A stretch of DNA of 64,000 bases from Flavobacterium zepuense (GTDB lineage: Bacteria; Bacteroidota; Bacteroidia; Flavobacteriales; Flavobacteriaceae): NCBI RefSeq assembly GCF_007097145.1, contig NZ_VJVZ01000013.1:124001-188000 (forward strand). Direction: 5' to 3'. The translations under genes and the position numbers were made by a program. Positions 8,090 through 17,430 of the stretch are shown here, in pieces. The notes under the pieces were generated by a model. That model saw only the letters and a list, made by a program, of their open reading frames with translations, made no database searches and was not told the origin of the DNA. Each line of letters begins with the position of its first letter. Position 1 is the stretch's first letter.

Positions 8090-8665
8090 CTAAGCAAATA
8101 ATTGTTTAACATTAGAGGCAAATAATTTAACAGCTATAGCTAAGAGTATTACGCCAAAAACTTTGCGTATTACCCCAAGGCCGTTATTGCCCAATATCTT
8201 TTCTATTTTAGCCGATGATTTTAAAACGGCATACACCACTATAACATTAATAACTATAGCGATTATAATATTTATCTTTTCATATTCGGCACGCAGGGAG
8301 AGTAAGGTAGTCATGGTACCGGCGCCTGCAATAAGCGGGAATGCAATGGGTACAATAGAGGCAGTGCTGGGGTTATCTTCTTTATAAAGGCGTATGCCCA
8401 GTATCATTTCCAGCGCAAGGAAAAATAGTACGAACGAACCTGCCACCGCAAAAGAGCTGGCATCTATGCCGATAAGCTTCAGGATCTCTTCACCCACAAA
8501 CAGGAAAACGATCATGATAAGCATAGCCACAAGCGATGCTTTTTCGCTTTGTATATGGCCCAGCTTGTTACGCAGGTCTACAATTATGGGAACGCTGCCC
8601 ACAATATCTATAACGGCAAAAAGCACCATGCTTACGGTAAATATGTCCCTCCAGTCAAATCCCAT
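8090..8665 (-). CDS. MarC/NAAT family integral membrane protein
   Basis: About 191 residues with six hydrophobic segments. The family pattern is clear: MVLFAVIDIVGSVPI near the N-terminus and the AFPLIAGAGTMTTLL stretch in the middle. Despite the name, MarC proteins have no proven transport substrate. An ATG at 8719 would add 18 residues but lies upstream of a good promoter at 8689-8696, so ATG 8665 is used. Confidence 0.88.
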   Translation of the reverse strand: MGFDWRDIFTVSMVLFAVIDIVGSVPIIVDLRNKLGHIQSEKASLVAMLIMIVFLFVGEEILKLIGIDASSFAVAGSFVLFFLALEMILGIRLYKEDNPSTASIVPIAFPLIAGAGTMTTLLSLRAEYEKINIIIAIVINVIVVYAVLKSSAKIEKILGNNGLGVIRKVFGVILLAIAVKLFASNVKQLFA

Positions 8666-8688
8666 GATCCTGTTGTTAAAAGAAAGTG

Positions 8689-8719
8689 CAAAACTACCTA
8701 TAAATAAGGCAGCTGCCAA
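8689..8719 (-). promoter_or_regulatory. Promoter TTG-N20-TAGTTTTG of marC
   Basis: Read on the minus strand, TTG (8719-8717) is followed after 20 bases by TAGTTTTG (8696-8689), then ATG 8665 after 23 bases. Both halves of the Bacteroidetes consensus are present. Confidence 0.75.
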
Positions 8720-8781
8720 TAAAATGCCGGGTTAAAATTTTTGGAAGGCTTTCTTTACACGCAAATTTGGGCAGGATTACC

Positions 8782-8789
8782 TATCTTTG
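8782..8789 (+). promoter_or_regulatory. -7 element TATCTTTG only 4 bases before the start codon
   Basis: A perfect TAnnTTTG is followed by four bases and ATG 8794. If transcription starts a few bases after the element, the mRNA is leaderless or nearly so. Confidence 0.7.
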
Positions 8790-8793
8790 CAGC

Positions 8794-9390
8794 ATGTTTC
8801 AATTAGGAAAAACCATAGTCTCAGAAGACATTTTAGAAAAAGAGTTCGTTTGCAACCTTTCGGCTTGCAAGGGTGCATGCTGTGTAGATGGCGATGCAGG
8901 CGCACCGCTTAATGAAGAAGAAACCAAAATTCTGGAGGAGATCTATCCTATTATAAAACCGTTCCTCCGTAAGGAAGGTATTGCTGCTATAGAAGCACAG
9001 GGCACATGGGTAAACGGTACCGATGGCGACCTGGAAACCCCGCTTATAGACAACAAAGACTGTGCTTACGTTATTTTTGACGGTAAGACCGCGCTATGCG
9101 GTATAGAGCAGGCCTACAACCAGGGGCTGGTTAAATGGAAAAAACCGGTGTCCTGCCACCTGTACCCTATACGCGTTAAAGATTTTACCGAATTTGCCGC
9201 TGTTAATTACGACCGCTGGGATATTTGCAGCCCTGCCTGCTCCCTGGGTAAAGAATTAGAAGTGCCGGTATACAAATTTGTAAAAGAAGCGCTCATACGA
9301 AAATTTGGTCAGGATTGGTACACCGAGCTTGAAAAAGTTGCTGACGAACTACAGCAAAATCCTCCTCAAAATCGTCGTAAACCCCTTTAA
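8794..9390 (+). CDS. DUF3109 / YkgJ-like cysteine-cluster protein
   Basis: About 198 residues. Cysteines are arranged as in the DUF3109/YkgJ family: FVCNLSACKGACC near the N-terminus, DCAYV and ALCGIEQA in the middle, PVSCHLYPIR, then DICSPACSLGKE. Such clusters bind zinc or an Fe-S centre; the biochemical role is unknown. Because ATG 8794 is immediately behind a perfect promoter element, the in-frame codon at 8767 is not used. Single gene upstream of the nrd region. Confidence 0.85.
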   Translation: MFQLGKTIVSEDILEKEFVCNLSACKGACCVDGDAGAPLNEEETKILEEIYPIIKPFLRKEGIAAIEAQGTWVNGTDGDLETPLIDNKDCAYVIFDGKTALCGIEQAYNQGLVKWKKPVSCHLYPIRVKDFTEFAAVNYDRWDICSPACSLGKELEVPVYKFVKEALIRKFGQDWYTELEKVADELQQNPPQNRRKPL

Positions 9391-9479
9391 AACATTCGGT
9401 TCGGGTGTAAATTTATTGTAAACTTTTTGCTATGTTAAATTTTTCAATTTATTGATTTTCAATATTTTGAAAAAATTAC

Positions 9480-9569
9480 TTGTAAACTTTACAAATTTTG
9501 CAGTTGTTAAAAACTATTCTAAATTGTGAATAAGTACCTGTGGTTTTAAGTTTGATTTTCTAAATCAAA
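9480..9569. promoter_or_regulatory. Two palindromes upstream of nrdB
   Basis: TTGTAAACTTTACAA (9480-9494) is a perfect palindrome around one central base. TTTGATTT-TCT-AAATCAAA (9551-9569) has 8-bp arms. Both lie in the AT-rich 246-base gap before nrdB and could be operators. They do not match the NrdR-box consensus I know. No perfect TAnnTTTG is seen in this gap. Confidence 0.4.
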
Positions 9570-9636
9570 TGACAACCTTTGTAATCCGCCCGTTAATAAT
9601 TATCAAATTCTATAATACAATAAAAGTCAAAATAGT

Positions 9637-10614
9637 ATGTCTGCAATAGAACCCATTTTACAAGAGAACAAGAACCGCTTTGTGATTTTCCCGATAAAAC
9701 ACCACGATATCTGGGACTGGTACAAAAAAATGGAAGCAAGTTTTTGGACAGCAGAAGAAATTGACCTTCACCAGGACCTTAACGACTGGAACACAAAACT
9801 TAGTAACGACGAGAAATACTTCATTAAACATATCCTTGCGTTCTTTGCCGCGTCTGACGGTATTGTTAACGAAAACCTGGCCGAGAATTTTGTAAACGAA
9901 GTACAGTATGCCGAGGCTAAATTCTTTTATGGTTTCCAGATAATGATGGAAAACATCCACAGTGAAACCTATTCCCTTCTTATAGATACGTACGTTAAAG
10001 ACGAGGCCGAAAAAGACCAGCTTTTCCGTGCGCTTGAGGTGTTTCCTGCTATTAAAAAGAAAGCCGATTGGGCCCTTAAATGGATAGAGAGCGACTCTTT
10101 TGCCGAAAGGCTTATTGCTTTTGCAGCAGTAGAGGGCATTTTCTTCTCGGGTGCATTTTGCTCTATCTTCTGGCTTAAAAAGCGTGGCCTTATGCCGGGC
10201 TTAACCTTCTCTAACGAGCTTATCTCTCGTGATGAAGGTGTTCACTGCGACTTTGCCGTGCACCTGCACAACCACCACCTGGTTAACAAAGTACCTAAAG
10301 ACCGTATTAAAGAAATTATTATAGATGCGCTTACTATAGAGCGTGAGTTTATTACCGAGTCGTTACCGGTTAGCCTTATTGGCATGAACGCCACACTGAT
10401 GATACAGTACCTGGAGTTTGTTGCCGACAGGCTGTTGGTAGAGCTGGGCTGCGAAAGGCAGTACAATACCGGCAACCCGTTTGATTTTATGGATATGATA
10501 TCATTGCAGGGCAAGACTAACTTCTTTGAAAAAAGGGTATCAGAATACCAAAAAGCCGGTGTTATTAACAACGGCGAGGATGCACAAAAAATTAGCTTCG
10601 ACGCTGATTTTTAA
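9637..10614 (+). CDS. nrdB: Class I ribonucleotide reductase, beta subunit
   Basis: 325 residues. Carries the dinuclear metal centre and tyrosyl radical that initiate ribonucleotide reduction together with NrdA. Visible ligands and radical site: D43 in TAEEID, E105 and H108 in ENIHSETY, and Y112 as the radical tyrosine at the E. coli Y122 spacing; later ExxH ligands are in the RDEGVHCDFA segment. A Phe/Leu replacement of the radical residue (as in Ic/Ig enzymes) is not seen. It precedes nrdA by 82 bases on the same strand. Confidence 0.96.
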   Translation: MSAIEPILQENKNRFVIFPIKHHDIWDWYKKMEASFWTAEEIDLHQDLNDWNTKLSNDEKYFIKHILAFFAASDGIVNENLAENFVNEVQYAEAKFFYGFQIMMENIHSETYSLLIDTYVKDEAEKDQLFRALEVFPAIKKKADWALKWIESDSFAERLIAFAAVEGIFFSGAFCSIFWLKKRGLMPGLTFSNELISRDEGVHCDFAVHLHNHHLVNKVPKDRIKEIIIDALTIEREFITESLPVSLIGMNATLMIQYLEFVADRLLVELGCERQYNTGNPFDFMDMISLQGKTNFFEKRVSEYQKAGVINNGEDAQKISFDADF

Positions 10615-10696
10615 TTATCAGAGACCAACCTGACCAATTTAATAGGGAGCGCATTGGCAATCCCGCAGTTACCAACCTTTAAATAATTATTGCCTT

Positions 10697-13129
10697 ATGT
10701 ATGTAGTAAAAAGAGACGGAAAAAGAGAGCCGGTAATGTTTGATAAGATTACCGACAGGGTTAAGAAATTATGCTATGGACTAAATGACCTTGTAGACCC
10801 TATTAAGGTGGCTATGCGTGTTATTGAAGGATTATATGATGGTGTAACTACATCAGAACTGGATAACCTTGCCGCAGAAACTGCTGCATCTATGACCATT
10901 ACGCATCCTGACTATGCCCAGCTTGCTGCCCGTATTGCTGTAAGTAACTTACATAAAAACACTAAAAAATCGTTCTCTGAAACCATGAACGATATGTACC
11001 ATTATGTTAACCCACGCACCAACCAGGAGTCTCCGCTGCTGTCAGACGAGGTGTATGAGGCCATAATGGCAAATGCCGAAAGATTAGATTCTACCATTAT
11101 ATACAACCGCGACTTTAACTACGATTACTTTGGCTTTAAAACCCTGGAGCGCTCGTACCTGCTGCGCATTAACGGGCAAATTGTAGAGCGCCCGCAGCAC
11201 ATGCTTATGCGTGTATCTGTAGGTATTCACCTTAACGATATCGACTCGGCCATAGAAACCTATGAGCTTATGTCTAAAAAATTCTTTACCCACGCTACGC
11301 CTACGCTATTTAACGCCGGTACACCAAAAGCGCAAATGTCGTCATGCTTCCTTCTTTCTATGAAAGACGATAGTATTGATGGTATTTATGATACGCTTCG
11401 CAACACGGCTAAGATATCGCAGTCGGCGGGGGGTATAGGTTTATCTATCCACAATGTAAGGGCTACAGGCTCGTACATTCGCGGCACAAACGGTACCTCT
11501 AACGGTATTGTGCCCATGCTTAGGGTATTTAACGATACAGCCCGTTATGTAGACCAGGGTGGGGGCAAGCGTAAAGGCAGTTTTGCTGTTTACCTTGAGC
11601 CTTGGCATGCCGATGTTTTTGAGTTTCTTGACCTGAGGAAAAACACGGGTAAAGAAGAAATGCGCACGCGCGACCTTTTCCTTGCCATGTGGATTCCGGA
11701 TCTTTTCATGAAACGCGTACAGGAAGACAGCACCTGGACACTTATGTGCCCTAACGAGTGCCCGGACCTTTACAACGTGCACAGCGATGAGTTTGATGCC
11801 CTTTACCTAAGCTATGAGGCTGCTAATAAAGGTCGTAAAACCATTAAAGCCCGTGAGCTTTGGGAAAAAATATTAGAATCTCAAATTGAGACCGGATTGC
11901 CTTATATGCTGTACAAAGATGCCGCCAACAGGAAATCGAACCAAAAGAACCTGGGCACCATACGTTCATCAAACCTGTGTACAGAGATCATGGAGTACAC
12001 CAGCGAAGACGAGATCGCGGTGTGTAACCTTGCCTCTATATCATTACCAATGTTTGTAGAGAACGGTAAATTTAACCACGAGTTCTTATTTAACGTTACC
12101 AAACGCATTACCCGTAACCTTAACAAGGTTATAGACCGTAACTATTACCCGGTTAAAGAGGCGGAGAACAGCAACATGCGCCACCGCCCGGTAGGGTTGG
12201 GCGTTCAGGGCCTTGCCGATGCCTTTATACTAATGCGCCTGCCGTTTACAAGCGATGCTGCTAAAGCGCTTAACCAGGAAATTTTTGAAACCATTTACTT
12301 TGCAGCCGTTACCGCATCAATGGAAATGGCTAAGGAGGAAGGTCCGTACTCATCGTTTGCAGGTTCGCCTATATCTCAGGGCGAGTTTCAGTACAACCTT
12401 TGGGGATTAAACGACAGCGACCTTAGCGGCCGTTGGGACTGGGCTTCGCTTCGTAAAGAGGTTATGGAAAACGGTGTGCGCAATTCACTGCTTATGGCGC
12501 CAATGCCTACAGCATCTACATCGCAAATATTGGGTAATAACGAAGCTTTTGAGCCGTATACCTCTAACATATACACCCGTAGGGTACTTTCGGGCGAGTT
12601 TATTGTGGTAAACAAGCACCTGCTGGAAGACCTTGTAAACCTTGGCCTTTGGAACGAAAGCCTTAAACAGGAGGTTATGCGTAACAACGGATCGATCCAG
12701 AACATCGATGGTATCCCTCAGGACATTAAAGAACTGTACAAAACCGTATGGGAAATGAGTATGAAGGATATTATTGATATGAGCCGCCAGCGTGGTTACT
12801 TTATAGATCAGAGCCAGAGCCTTAACCTGTTCATGGAAAACGCATCCTACTCTAAACTTACCTCTATGCACTTTTATGCATGGCAAAGCGGCCTAAAAAC
12901 CGGTATGTACTACCTAAGGACCAAGAGTGCAGTTGATGCTATTAAATTTACACTTAACAACGATAAAAAAGCAGAACCGGAAGTGGAGGCTATTGCAGCA
13001 CCAACACCGGCTGTTAAGCACGTTGCTGTGCCTGTAGAGGCTACAGCGGTAGAGCTTAGCGAATTCCAGGCAATGATAGAGCGCTCACGCGCTGCAGAGC
13101 CGGATGACTGCGAAATGTGTGGCTCTTAA
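10697..13129 (+). CDS. nrdA: Class I ribonucleotide reductase, alpha subunit
   Basis: 810 residues. Reduces NDPs to dNDPs. An N-terminal ATP-cone (about 1-90, YVVKRDGKREPV...) indicates overall activity control by ATP/dATP. Catalytic residues are visible: C217 in SSCFLL, N426, C428 and E430 in NLCTE, and C443 in AVCNL. The C-terminal CEMC pair (C805, C808) shuttles electrons from thioredoxin or glutaredoxin. About 60 residues before that tail are Ala/Pro/Glu-rich, a flexible linker. Ends in a clear terminator. Confidence 0.96.
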   Translation: MYVVKRDGKREPVMFDKITDRVKKLCYGLNDLVDPIKVAMRVIEGLYDGVTTSELDNLAAETAASMTITHPDYAQLAARIAVSNLHKNTKKSFSETMNDMYHYVNPRTNQESPLLSDEVYEAIMANAERLDSTIIYNRDFNYDYFGFKTLERSYLLRINGQIVERPQHMLMRVSVGIHLNDIDSAIETYELMSKKFFTHATPTLFNAGTPKAQMSSCFLLSMKDDSIDGIYDTLRNTAKISQSAGGIGLSIHNVRATGSYIRGTNGTSNGIVPMLRVFNDTARYVDQGGGKRKGSFAVYLEPWHADVFEFLDLRKNTGKEEMRTRDLFLAMWIPDLFMKRVQEDSTWTLMCPNECPDLYNVHSDEFDALYLSYEAANKGRKTIKARELWEKILESQIETGLPYMLYKDAANRKSNQKNLGTIRSSNLCTEIMEYTSEDEIAVCNLASISLPMFVENGKFNHEFLFNVTKRITRNLNKVIDRNYYPVKEAENSNMRHRPVGLGVQGLADAFILMRLPFTSDAAKALNQEIFETIYFAAVTASMEMAKEEGPYSSFAGSPISQGEFQYNLWGLNDSDLSGRWDWASLRKEVMENGVRNSLLMAPMPTASTSQILGNNEAFEPYTSNIYTRRVLSGEFIVVNKHLLEDLVNLGLWNESLKQEVMRNNGSIQNIDGIPQDIKELYKTVWEMSMKDIIDMSRQRGYFIDQSQSLNLFMENASYSKLTSMHFYAWQSGLKTGMYYLRTKSAVDAIKFTLNNDKKAEPEVEAIAAPTPAVKHVAVPVEATAVELSEFQAMIERSRAAEPDDCEMCGS

Positions 13130-13157
13130 TTATTCAGGTTATATATACAAACGAAAG

Positions 13158-13182
13158 AAGGAGCAGTAATGCTCCTTTTTTG
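13158..13182 (+). terminator. Rho-independent terminator of nrdBA
   Basis: An 8-bp stem AAGGAGCA/TGCTCCTT with a GTAA loop is followed by a T run, 29 bases after the nrdA stop. Confidence 0.9.
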
Positions 13183-13183
13183 C

Positions 13184-13191
13184 TATTTTTG
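13184..13191 (+). promoter_or_regulatory. -7 element TATTTTTG
   Basis: A perfect TAnnTTTG lies 16 bases before ATG 13208, directly abutting the nrdA terminator. Confidence 0.7.
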
Positions 13192-13207
13192 CTAATATTT
13201 ACGTTTT

Positions 13208-13717
13208 ATGAAGAATGAACAAGGCAGAGCCGATATTACCTATGGCATGCTGGCTACCAAAGGCCAAAGGTTTGCCAATTATTTTATAGATGGTTTAGTA
13301 ACCACTATACTTGCTGTCCTTGCCTTAAAGCTAAATTTAATTTTTCAGGGCAATGATAATATTACAACCATAGAATCATGGCTTCCGATATTAAATAACT
13401 ACGGCTTTACCCTGTACAGCTATGCTGCATTAATAATATATTATGGACTTATTGAGTCGGTTTCAGGGCGTAGCTTAGGTAAATTTGTAACTGGTACTAA
13501 AGTAATTATGCGGGATGGTACTACTCCCGAAGCCGGTGCAGTTTTATTAAGGACTATTTGCCGACTTATACCTTTCGAGATTATATCATTCCTTATTGGT
13601 CCGGTAGGATTGCACGATAGCCTTTCTAAAACGCTTGTGGTAGATATTTATCGTTATAAAACTGCAATGCGCCAAAAAGATGAGGTTAACGATATAGGCA
13701 GCGACGATATAAATTAA
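13208..13717 (+). CDS. RDD family membrane protein
   Basis: 169 residues with about three hydrophobic segments. RDD hallmarks: an N-terminal RFANYFIDGL segment (Arg and Asp in the first helix) and SGRSLGKFVTGTKV between helices 2 and 3. The polar C-terminal tail is cytosolic. Function of most RDD proteins is unknown; Na+/H+ antiport has been shown for one member and cannot be assumed here. The next small gene follows after 51 bases and may share the transcript. Confidence 0.82.
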   Translation: MKNEQGRADITYGMLATKGQRFANYFIDGLVTTILAVLALKLNLIFQGNDNITTIESWLPILNNYGFTLYSYAALIIYYGLIESVSGRSLGKFVTGTKVIMRDGTTPEAGAVLLRTICRLIPFEIISFLIGPVGLHDSLSKTLVVDIYRYKTAMRQKDEVNDIGSDDIN

Positions 13718-13768
13718 CAAACAACAATTTGCCTATAAAGGCAGGATTAACCCAAATACATAAAAACA

Positions 13769-14017
13769 ATGGCAAAAGATGATAAGCCGGTATACACCGG
13801 CATTATAGAAAAAGACGAGAACGGTAACTTTTTTTGTGGCGAATACCTGCTTGATTATAAAATGGTTACTACCCGTTTTAACGAAGGCGATAAGATTGCC
13901 ATCAAATCGGTAATAGAAAATTCCAGCGATATCAGCCACGGCAAGTATCCAACAAAGTCAAAGGATTTTTCGTTAGCCGATAAGAAGAAATTTATAAGAG
14001 AAGAGGGCAAAGAGTAA
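13769..14017 (+). CDS. Conserved-looking small hypothetical protein
   Basis: 82 residues, soluble, highly charged (Lys/Asp/Glu rich) with a beta-rich N-terminal half (TGIIEKDENGNFFCGEYLL). No known domain recognised. Good codon usage and an operon-like position between the RDD gene and dgt support it as real. Confidence 0.65.
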   Translation: MAKDDKPVYTGIIEKDENGNFFCGEYLLDYKMVTTRFNEGDKIAIKSVIENSSDISHGKYPTKSKDFSLADKKKFIREEGKE

Positions 14018-14115
14018 TAATTGGCAATAAGCAATTGGCAATTTACAAATGAGAAGACAGCAATTGTAGCTCAATCTTAAATCTTTAAATTTTCAATCTT
14101 TCAATAAATAAACCA

Positions 14116-15465
14116 ATGATGCACTGGGAACAGCTTTTGTCTTTAAAAAGGCAAGGCGATACAAGCAAGCGTTTGCGCAAAGAGCAGGACGACACCCGAC
14201 TGGGTTTTGAGGTAGATTACGACCGTATTATATTTTCGTCGGCTTTTCGTAGCCTGCAGGATAAAACACAGGTAATACCGCTTTCTAAAACCGACTTTGT
14301 ACACACGCGCCTTACGCACAGCCTTGAGGTATCGGTTGTGGGCCGTTCGCTGGGCAGGCTTGTAGGTAAAAAGATAATAGAAAAGCACCCGTATTTGCAG
14401 GACATCCATGGTTTCCAGATGAACGATTTTGGCGCTATTGTAGCGGCGGCATCCCTGGCGCACGATATTGGCAACCCACCCTTTGGGCATAGCGGCGAAA
14501 AGGCTATAGGCGAATACTTTAAAATTGGTCGTGGTCAGCGTTATAAAGATGAACTTACCCCTAAACAATGGCAGGACCTTATAGATTTTGAAGGCAATGC
14601 CAACGGTTTTAACCTGTTAACAGCTTCGCGCCCGGGTATTGAGGGTGGCCTGCGAATATCCTACGCTACGCTTGGCGCGTTTATGAAATACCCAAAGGAA
14701 TCACTCCCTAAAAAGCCTACGCCTAATATTGCCGACAAAAAGTACGGTTTCTTTCAAACCGATGCTGCGTTCTTTCAGGATGTAGCGAAAGATTTGGGGC
14801 TGATACCCAACAAAACCGGCGATGATGTTGGTTTTGAGCGTCATCCGCTGGCCTATTTGGTTGAGGCTGCCGATGATATTTGCTACACCATAATTGATTT
14901 TGAAGACGGTATTAACCTTGGGGTAATACCAGAGGAATTTGCTTTAGAATACCTCATAAAGCTGGTTAAAGACAGCGTGCAGGTAGAAAAGTACAAAACC
15001 CTTACCACTAAAGAAGACCGTATTAGTTACCTGCGTGCCCTTGCTATTGGCACGCTGATTAATGACGCTGTTGCCACTTTTTTAGAGAACGAAGAGCTTA
15101 TATTACAGGGCAAATACCCGTATGCGTTAACCGACCAGGGTAAGTATACCGCCCAAATGAAAGACATCATCAACCTAAGTATAAAGAACATCTACCAAAG
15201 CCGTGAGGTGGTAGAAAAAGAGGTTATAGGCTACCGCATCATCAATACGTTGCTGGACACCTTTTGCACGGCGTATAACAACAAATTTGAGGGCGTAGCA
15301 GGCAATTATGACAACCTTGTTTTAAAGCTGCTGCCTGAAAAATTTGTAACCGAAAAAATGAACCTTTACGACCGCCTGCTGCACATTTGCCACTTTGTAT
15401 CTACCCTTACAGATGGCAAGGCACTACTGCTATACAATACGATAACAGGGGTTTATAAAGCGTAA
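14116..15465 (+). CDS. dgt: Deoxyguanosinetriphosphate triphosphohydrolase (dGTPase)
   Basis: About 449 residues (448 if the second ATG is used). An HD-superfamily enzyme cleaving dGTP to deoxyguanosine and tripolyphosphate, helping to balance dNTP pools. N-terminal FRSLQDKTQVIPL and HTRLTHSLEVS contain the first metal histidine; ASLAHDIGNPPFGHSGE holds the HD pair; HPLAYLVEAADDICYTIIDFEDG holds the distal aspartate. Family-typical length. It lies 98 bases after the small hypothetical gene. Confidence 0.92.
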   Translation: MMHWEQLLSLKRQGDTSKRLRKEQDDTRLGFEVDYDRIIFSSAFRSLQDKTQVIPLSKTDFVHTRLTHSLEVSVVGRSLGRLVGKKIIEKHPYLQDIHGFQMNDFGAIVAAASLAHDIGNPPFGHSGEKAIGEYFKIGRGQRYKDELTPKQWQDLIDFEGNANGFNLLTASRPGIEGGLRISYATLGAFMKYPKESLPKKPTPNIADKKYGFFQTDAAFFQDVAKDLGLIPNKTGDDVGFERHPLAYLVEAADDICYTIIDFEDGINLGVIPEEFALEYLIKLVKDSVQVEKYKTLTTKEDRISYLRALAIGTLINDAVATFLENEELILQGKYPYALTDQGKYTAQMKDIINLSIKNIYQSREVVEKEVIGYRIINTLLDTFCTAYNNKFEGVAGNYDNLVLKLLPEKFVTEKMNLYDRLLHICHFVSTLTDGKALLLYNTITGVYKA

Positions 15466-15643
15466 CCCAACAAAAAAGCAACCGGAAAGGTAGTTATGGT
15501 CGGAAATATCTTCCGGCCATTTTGATAGATATGCTCAAGACTTCTCAAAAAAATAATTAGAATCTTATTTTAATAACCTTTCAGAGATACAGGTGCGCCA
15601 TTTTTTTAGAGCAAATTTGTCTTGTCAACGGTAATCGATAGTA

Positions 15644-15672
15644 ACAAAAAAAGCCCCACAAACGTGAGGCTT
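15644..15672 (-). terminator. Rho-independent terminator of ribE
   Basis: On the minus strand a 9-bp stem AAGCCTCAC/GTGGGGCTT (one G-T pair) with a GTTT loop is followed by seven T. It lies 21 bases beyond the ribE stop. Confidence 0.85.
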
Positions 15673-15693
15673 CCTATAAAATATTTTCAGAGC

Positions 15694-16284
15694 TTAACTC
15701 CTTAAAGCGTGCAGCCTTGCTACATATTTGCCTACCACATCAAACTCTAAATTAATGGTGGTGCCTACTTTAAAAGTATTAAAGTTGGTGTGCTCATACG
15801 TATACGGAATAATCGCTACGCTAAACCCGTTAGCCTTGCTGTTTACTACGGTAAGGCTCACGCCGTTTACGGTTATAGATCCTTTTTCTATCGTAATGTT
15901 GTTAGGCCCTGCATCATACGTAAAAGTAAAATACCAGCTGCCGCCGGCTTCTTCTACGCTGGTGCAAACACCGGTCTGGTCTACGTGGCCCTGCACAATA
16001 TGGCCGTCCAGGCGGTCGCCCAGCTTCATGGCGCGCTCTAAATTCACCTTGGTACCTACCGTCCACTCCTTTAAATTGGTCTTTTCCAGCGTTTCTTTAA
16101 TAGCGGTAACGGTATAACTGTCGGGTGCAAGTGCTACTACCGTTAAGCACACACCATCATGGCTAAGGCTCTGGTCTATCTTAAGTTCGGCTACAATAGG
16201 GCAGGTAAGAGTGTAGTGTATATTGTCGTTTTCCTTTACTATATTAGTTATGGTTGCTGCGGTTTCAATAATTCCTGTAAACAT
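15694..16284 (-). CDS. ribE: Riboflavin synthase (alpha subunit)
   Basis: About 196 residues. Dismutates two 6,7-dimethyl-8-ribityllumazine molecules to riboflavin. The start MFTGIIE is the almost invariant N-terminus of this family, so ATG 16284 is chosen although the frame continues 14 codons upstream. Two internally homologous lumazine-binding domains are visible, each with a GVCLTV / GVSLTV motif and a GDRLDGHIVQGHVD-type segment. Divergent from pdxA with 53 bases between starts. Confidence 0.95.
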   Translation of the reverse strand: MFTGIIETAATITNIVKENDNIHYTLTCPIVAELKIDQSLSHDGVCLTVVALAPDSYTVTAIKETLEKTNLKEWTVGTKVNLERAMKLGDRLDGHIVQGHVDQTGVCTSVEEAGGSWYFTFTYDAGPNNITIEKGSITVNGVSLTVVNSKANGFSVAIIPYTYEHTNFNTFKVGTTINLEFDVVGKYVARLHALRS

Positions 16285-16299
16285 GCTGATTAATTTTAC

Positions 16300-16307
16300 T
16301 AAATTTG
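16300..16307 (+). promoter_or_regulatory. -7 element TAAATTTG of pdxA
   Basis: A perfect TAnnTTTG lies 30 bases before ATG 16338 in the divergent ribE-pdxA gap. Confidence 0.6.
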
Positions 16308-16337
16308 TAGTTGTAAAATTAAGCAATAAACAGCATC

Positions 16338-17405
16338 ATGGCAAAAAAGGGAGAAAATGTAATAATGGGCATATCAATAGGCGACCTAAACGGCATAGGC
16401 GCAGAGGTTTTACTAAAAACTTTTGAAGATGCCCGAATGCTGGATATGTGTACCCCGGTAATCTTTGCCAATGTAAAAGTGCTGTCGTTCATAAAAAAAA
16501 CCTTTAACTTGGAGTGTGCACTGCACGGCATAGATAGTTTAGACCAGTTAGTTGTAGGCAAAATAAACGTGCTTAATGTGTGGCGCGAGGGCGTAAATAT
16601 CGATTTTGGCAAGAACAACCCGGAGGTGGGTAAATATGCAATAAAATCGTTTACCGAAGCCGTTGCCGCCCTTAAAGAAAAGCAGATAGATGTGCTGGTT
16701 ACGGCACCTATTAATAAATACAACATACAAAGCGACGAATTTAAATTCCCCGGGCATACCGATTATTTAGACCAGGAGCTTGGAGGCGATGCCCTTATGT
16801 TTATGGTACAGGATAACCTGCGCGTAGGGCTGCTTACCGACCATATACCGGTAAACGAGGTTTCGGCACATTTAACCGAGGCGCTTATCCGTAAAAAGAT
16901 ACTTACCATTAATACATCGCTTAAAAAAGATTTTAAGATAAATGGCCCTAAAATTGCTATCTTAGGGGTAAATCCGCACAGTGGCGATAATGGTGTTATT
17001 GGTAAAGAAGATGATACTATTGTTAAGCCTGCGCTTAAAAAGTTGTTTGAAGAGGGTGTGCGTGTTTTTGGCCCGTTTAGCGCCGATAGTTTTTTTGGTA
17101 GCGGCCAGTACGAAAAGTACGATGCCATTATTGCGGCCTACCACGACCAGGGGCTTATACCGTTTAAAACCCTGTCTTTTGGCAACGGTGTAAACTATAC
17201 CGCAGGCTTAGAGGGCATTCGCACATCGCCGGATCATGGTACCGGTTATGATATTGCCGGAAAAGGCGAGGCCGACCATAATTCGTTTAAGGAAGCCGTT
17301 TACCTGGCGCTGGATGTTTACCACAACCGTGCAGAATACGATAACCTTACAAGCAACCCCCTGAAAATAAGGGAAAAACAGGAAGAATCAAAAAAATATT
17401 CATAA
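16338..17405 (+). CDS. pdxA: 4-hydroxythreonine-4-phosphate dehydrogenase PdxA
   Basis: 355 residues. NAD-dependent oxidation of 4-phosphohydroxy-L-threonine in DXP-dependent pyridoxal phosphate synthesis. Family motifs: GDLNGIGAEV (GDPxGIGPE variant) at the N-terminus, PGHTDYL in the middle, AYHDQGLIPFK and RTSPDHGTGYDIAGKG near the C-terminus, with the metal-binding histidines of these segments intact. It begins the run of co-oriented genes into the YceD-rpmF-fabH-acc cluster, although a separate promoter exists for the latter. Confidence 0.95.
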   Translation: MAKKGENVIMGISIGDLNGIGAEVLLKTFEDARMLDMCTPVIFANVKVLSFIKKTFNLECALHGIDSLDQLVVGKINVLNVWREGVNIDFGKNNPEVGKYAIKSFTEAVAALKEKQIDVLVTAPINKYNIQSDEFKFPGHTDYLDQELGGDALMFMVQDNLRVGLLTDHIPVNEVSAHLTEALIRKKILTINTSLKKDFKINGPKIAILGVNPHSGDNGVIGKEDDTIVKPALKKLFEEGVRVFGPFSADSFFGSGQYEKYDAIIAAYHDQGLIPFKTLSFGNGVNYTAGLEGIRTSPDHGTGYDIAGKGEADHNSFKEAVYLALDVYHNRAEYDNLTSNPLKIREKQEESKKYS

Positions 17406-17430
17406 CAGTATTGGATTTGCAATAATTTTA

